Positions 5,585-6,599 of a stretch of 6,599 nt of DNA are shown here, piece by piece. Within the stretch, counting starts at the first letter, position 1; each line of letters starts with the position of its first letter. The stretch is from NCBI GenBank assembly GCA_900557175.1, contig USSL01000097.1:1-6599 (forward strand), in the 5' to 3' direction. Both the position numbers and the translations under genes were made by a program. A model generated the notes under the pieces. The model was not told the origin of the DNA. It saw nothing but the letters and a program-made list of their open reading frames with translations, and did not search any database. This stretch comes from an uncultured Eubacteriales bacterium. Lineage in GTDB: Bacteria > Bacillota > Clostridia > Lachnospirales > Lachnospiraceae.

Positions 5585-6505
5585 ATGGCAGAGGAAGTTT
5601 TAACAAAGACAGAGTCAATGGATGATTATAAAGATTCCATAGATGCATCTTTCAAAAAAATTAAAGAGGGCGATGTATTTACATGTGAGGTTATTGGTGT
5701 TTCGGAAAACGAAGTGACAGTTGATTTAAACTCATATTGTGAAGGCATTATTAAAAAAGAAGATTTGAGCGGTGATCCGTCCTTTTCCATTAAATCAGTG
5801 AAGGTTGGCGATACAGTAACAGCAGTTGTTATTCGCGAGGATGACGGCAGCGGCAATGTGCTTTTATCTAAAAAGCAGGCCGACGAGGAAGGTGCATGGG
5901 CTCGTTTTGCGGAGATGATGGAAAATGGTACTGTCCTTGACTTAAAGGTTGGCGGCGTTGTGAATGCGGGCGTTATCGTTTATGTGGACGGCGTACGCGG
6001 CTTCATTCCGGCTTCACAGCTTGCTTTAACTTATGTGGAGGATTTAAACGAATGGCTGAATAAACCGGTGCAGGCAAAGATTATTACAGCTGACGCTGAG
6101 AAAAAGCGCCTTGTACTTTCTGCAAAGGCTGTTGCCATTGAAAAAGCCGCCGAGGAAAAGAATGCGAAAATCAATCAGATTAAAGTCGGCGATGTTTACG
6201 AGGGTGTTGTTGATAAAATTACATCTTACGGTGCCTTTGTCAAATTATCCGATGACGTTTCCGGTCTGCTTCATATTTCACAGGTATGCCAAAAGCGCAT
6301 TAAATCTGTCCATGAAGTTTTAAAAGAGGGCGATACAGTCAAAGTTAAAGTCATCGCCAATAAAGATGGCAAGTTAAGTTTAAGCGCCAAAGCACTTCAG
6401 GACGTTGCTGAAGTTTCGGAAGTACCGGAAGAAGTCTTTGACTATAAAGAAGACGGACAGGCGGCGACAAGCCTCGGAAGTCTGCTGGCGAATTTGAAGC
6501 TGTAA
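5585..6505 (+). CDS. S1 RNA-binding domain protein (three S1 repeats, ribosomal protein S1-like)
   Basis: The 306-residue protein is built of three S1-type OB-fold RNA-binding domains at about 27-97, 114-182 and 199-269, each closing with the family's LS.K or similar (LLSKK, LVLSAK, LSLSAK). The third is the most canonical, with VGDVYEGVVDKITSYGAFVK (201-220) and SGLLHISQ (226-233). The N-terminus is short and acidic, and the C-terminus (270-306) is acidic and low-complexity. Firmicute S1 homologues usually have three or four such domains, fewer than the six of E. coli S1, and are annotated as rpsA-like or YpfD-like. Whether this one binds the ribosome or acts as a general mRNA-binding factor cannot be read from the sequence. 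The start is supported by a perfect AGGAGG (5571-5576), 8 nt upstream. It appears to be a single-gene unit; no clear terminator with a T-run follows before the window ends. Confidence 0.9.
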   Translation: MAEEVLTKTESMDDYKDSIDASFKKIKEGDVFTCEVIGVSENEVTVDLNSYCEGIIKKEDLSGDPSFSIKSVKVGDTVTAVVIREDDGSGNVLLSKKQADEEGAWARFAEMMENGTVLDLKVGGVVNAGVIVYVDGVRGFIPASQLALTYVEDLNEWLNKPVQAKIITADAEKKRLVLSAKAVAIEKAAEEKNAKINQIKVGDVYEGVVDKITSYGAFVKLSDDVSGLLHISQVCQKRIKSVHEVLKEGDTVKVKVIANKDGKLSLSAKALQDVAEVSEVPEEVFDYKEDGQAATSLGSLLANLKL

Positions 6506-6515
6506 ATTAAGGTTT

Positions 6516-6599
6516 GTAAGTATGTTGTAAAATGCTTACGATATACGCTGTAAGGACGATGCAACAGTTTTGCGATACGCTGCGTTGCCTACGAAGTCC
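6516..6599. repeat. Cluster of short inverted and direct repeats, possibly an intergenic repeat element (runs off the window)
   Basis: Beginning 11 nt after the S1-protein stop there is GTAAGTAT (6516-6523) pairing with ATGCTTAC (6532-6539, one wobble). A mutually exclusive CTTAC (6535-6539)/GTAAG (6550-6554) pair overlaps it. Then come GCAAC (6561-6565)/GTTGC (6584-6588), a small GCG-ATA-CGC hairpin (6572-6580), GGAC (6554-6557)/GTCC (6596-6599), and a direct repeat ATACGCTG (6543-6550 and 6575-6582). No T-run follows, so an ordinary terminator is unlikely. The minus strand is open in one frame across the region, but with no visible start. A dispersed intergenic repeat or a structured RNA is the best guess. 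Confidence 0.4.

Noticed and set aside
1..6599. Search for CRISPR arrays, tRNA or rRNA genes, insertion sequences, phage or defence genes
   Set aside because: No spaced direct repeats, cloverleaf-like sequence, transposase-like protein or terminal inverted repeat was seen; all substantial ORFs are accounted for by housekeeping or conserved families.

Overview
The window looks like a chromosomal housekeeping segment from a low-to-moderate GC Firmicute, most likely a Clostridia member of the Lachnospiraceae type. The grounds are: a transketolase split into two adjacent genes, a DUF1275 membrane protein beside a short protein resembling a Lachnospiraceae family (DUF5721, from memory), strong purine-rich Shine-Dalgarno sites, consensus sigma-A-type promoters, a perfect CIRCE heat-shock operator, and a small three-domain S1 protein. 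The genus cannot be fixed from the sequence alone. All confident genes lie on the + strand.

Layout. Positions 1-77 carry the last codons of an unidentified gene, closed by a strong intrinsic terminator (97-121). A consensus promoter (154-182) then drives the two transketolase subunits (250-1086 and 1074-2012), which overlap by 13 nt. A hairpin with a poor T-run (2023-2054) separates them from a DUF1275 membrane protein (2078-2776) and a probable DUF5721 protein (2748-3248). These two overlap by 29 nt and have no obvious promoter of their own, so they probably depend at least partly on read-through from the transketolase promoter.

The 186-nt gap 3249-3434 is the most information-rich non-coding stretch. 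It holds a perfect CIRCE inverted repeat (3308-3334) that extends into a 12-bp hairpin followed by T6, then a consensus promoter (3342-3370), a 14-nt perfect palindrome (3395-3408) and a strong RBS in front of htpG (3435-5435). The HtpG (Hsp90) protein has a long acidic linker between its N-terminal and middle domains. It ends at a strong terminator (5444-5473). A new promoter (5495-5523) serves a three-S1-domain RNA-binding protein (5585-6505). The last about 85 nt (6516-6599) are dense in short inverted and direct repeats and may be the edge of an intergenic repeat element or a structured RNA.

How the genes relate: the transketolase pair makes one enzyme of the non-oxidative pentose phosphate pathway; htpG is an independently regulated chaperone gene, probably under HrcA; the S1 protein is a separate RNA-binding or translation-related unit. 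I see no mobile element, CRISPR array, tRNA, rRNA or defence system, and no evidence for a novel multi-gene system. The points worth a second look are regulatory (CIRCE at htpG, its dual terminator potential, the 3' repeat cluster) and the HtpG linker.
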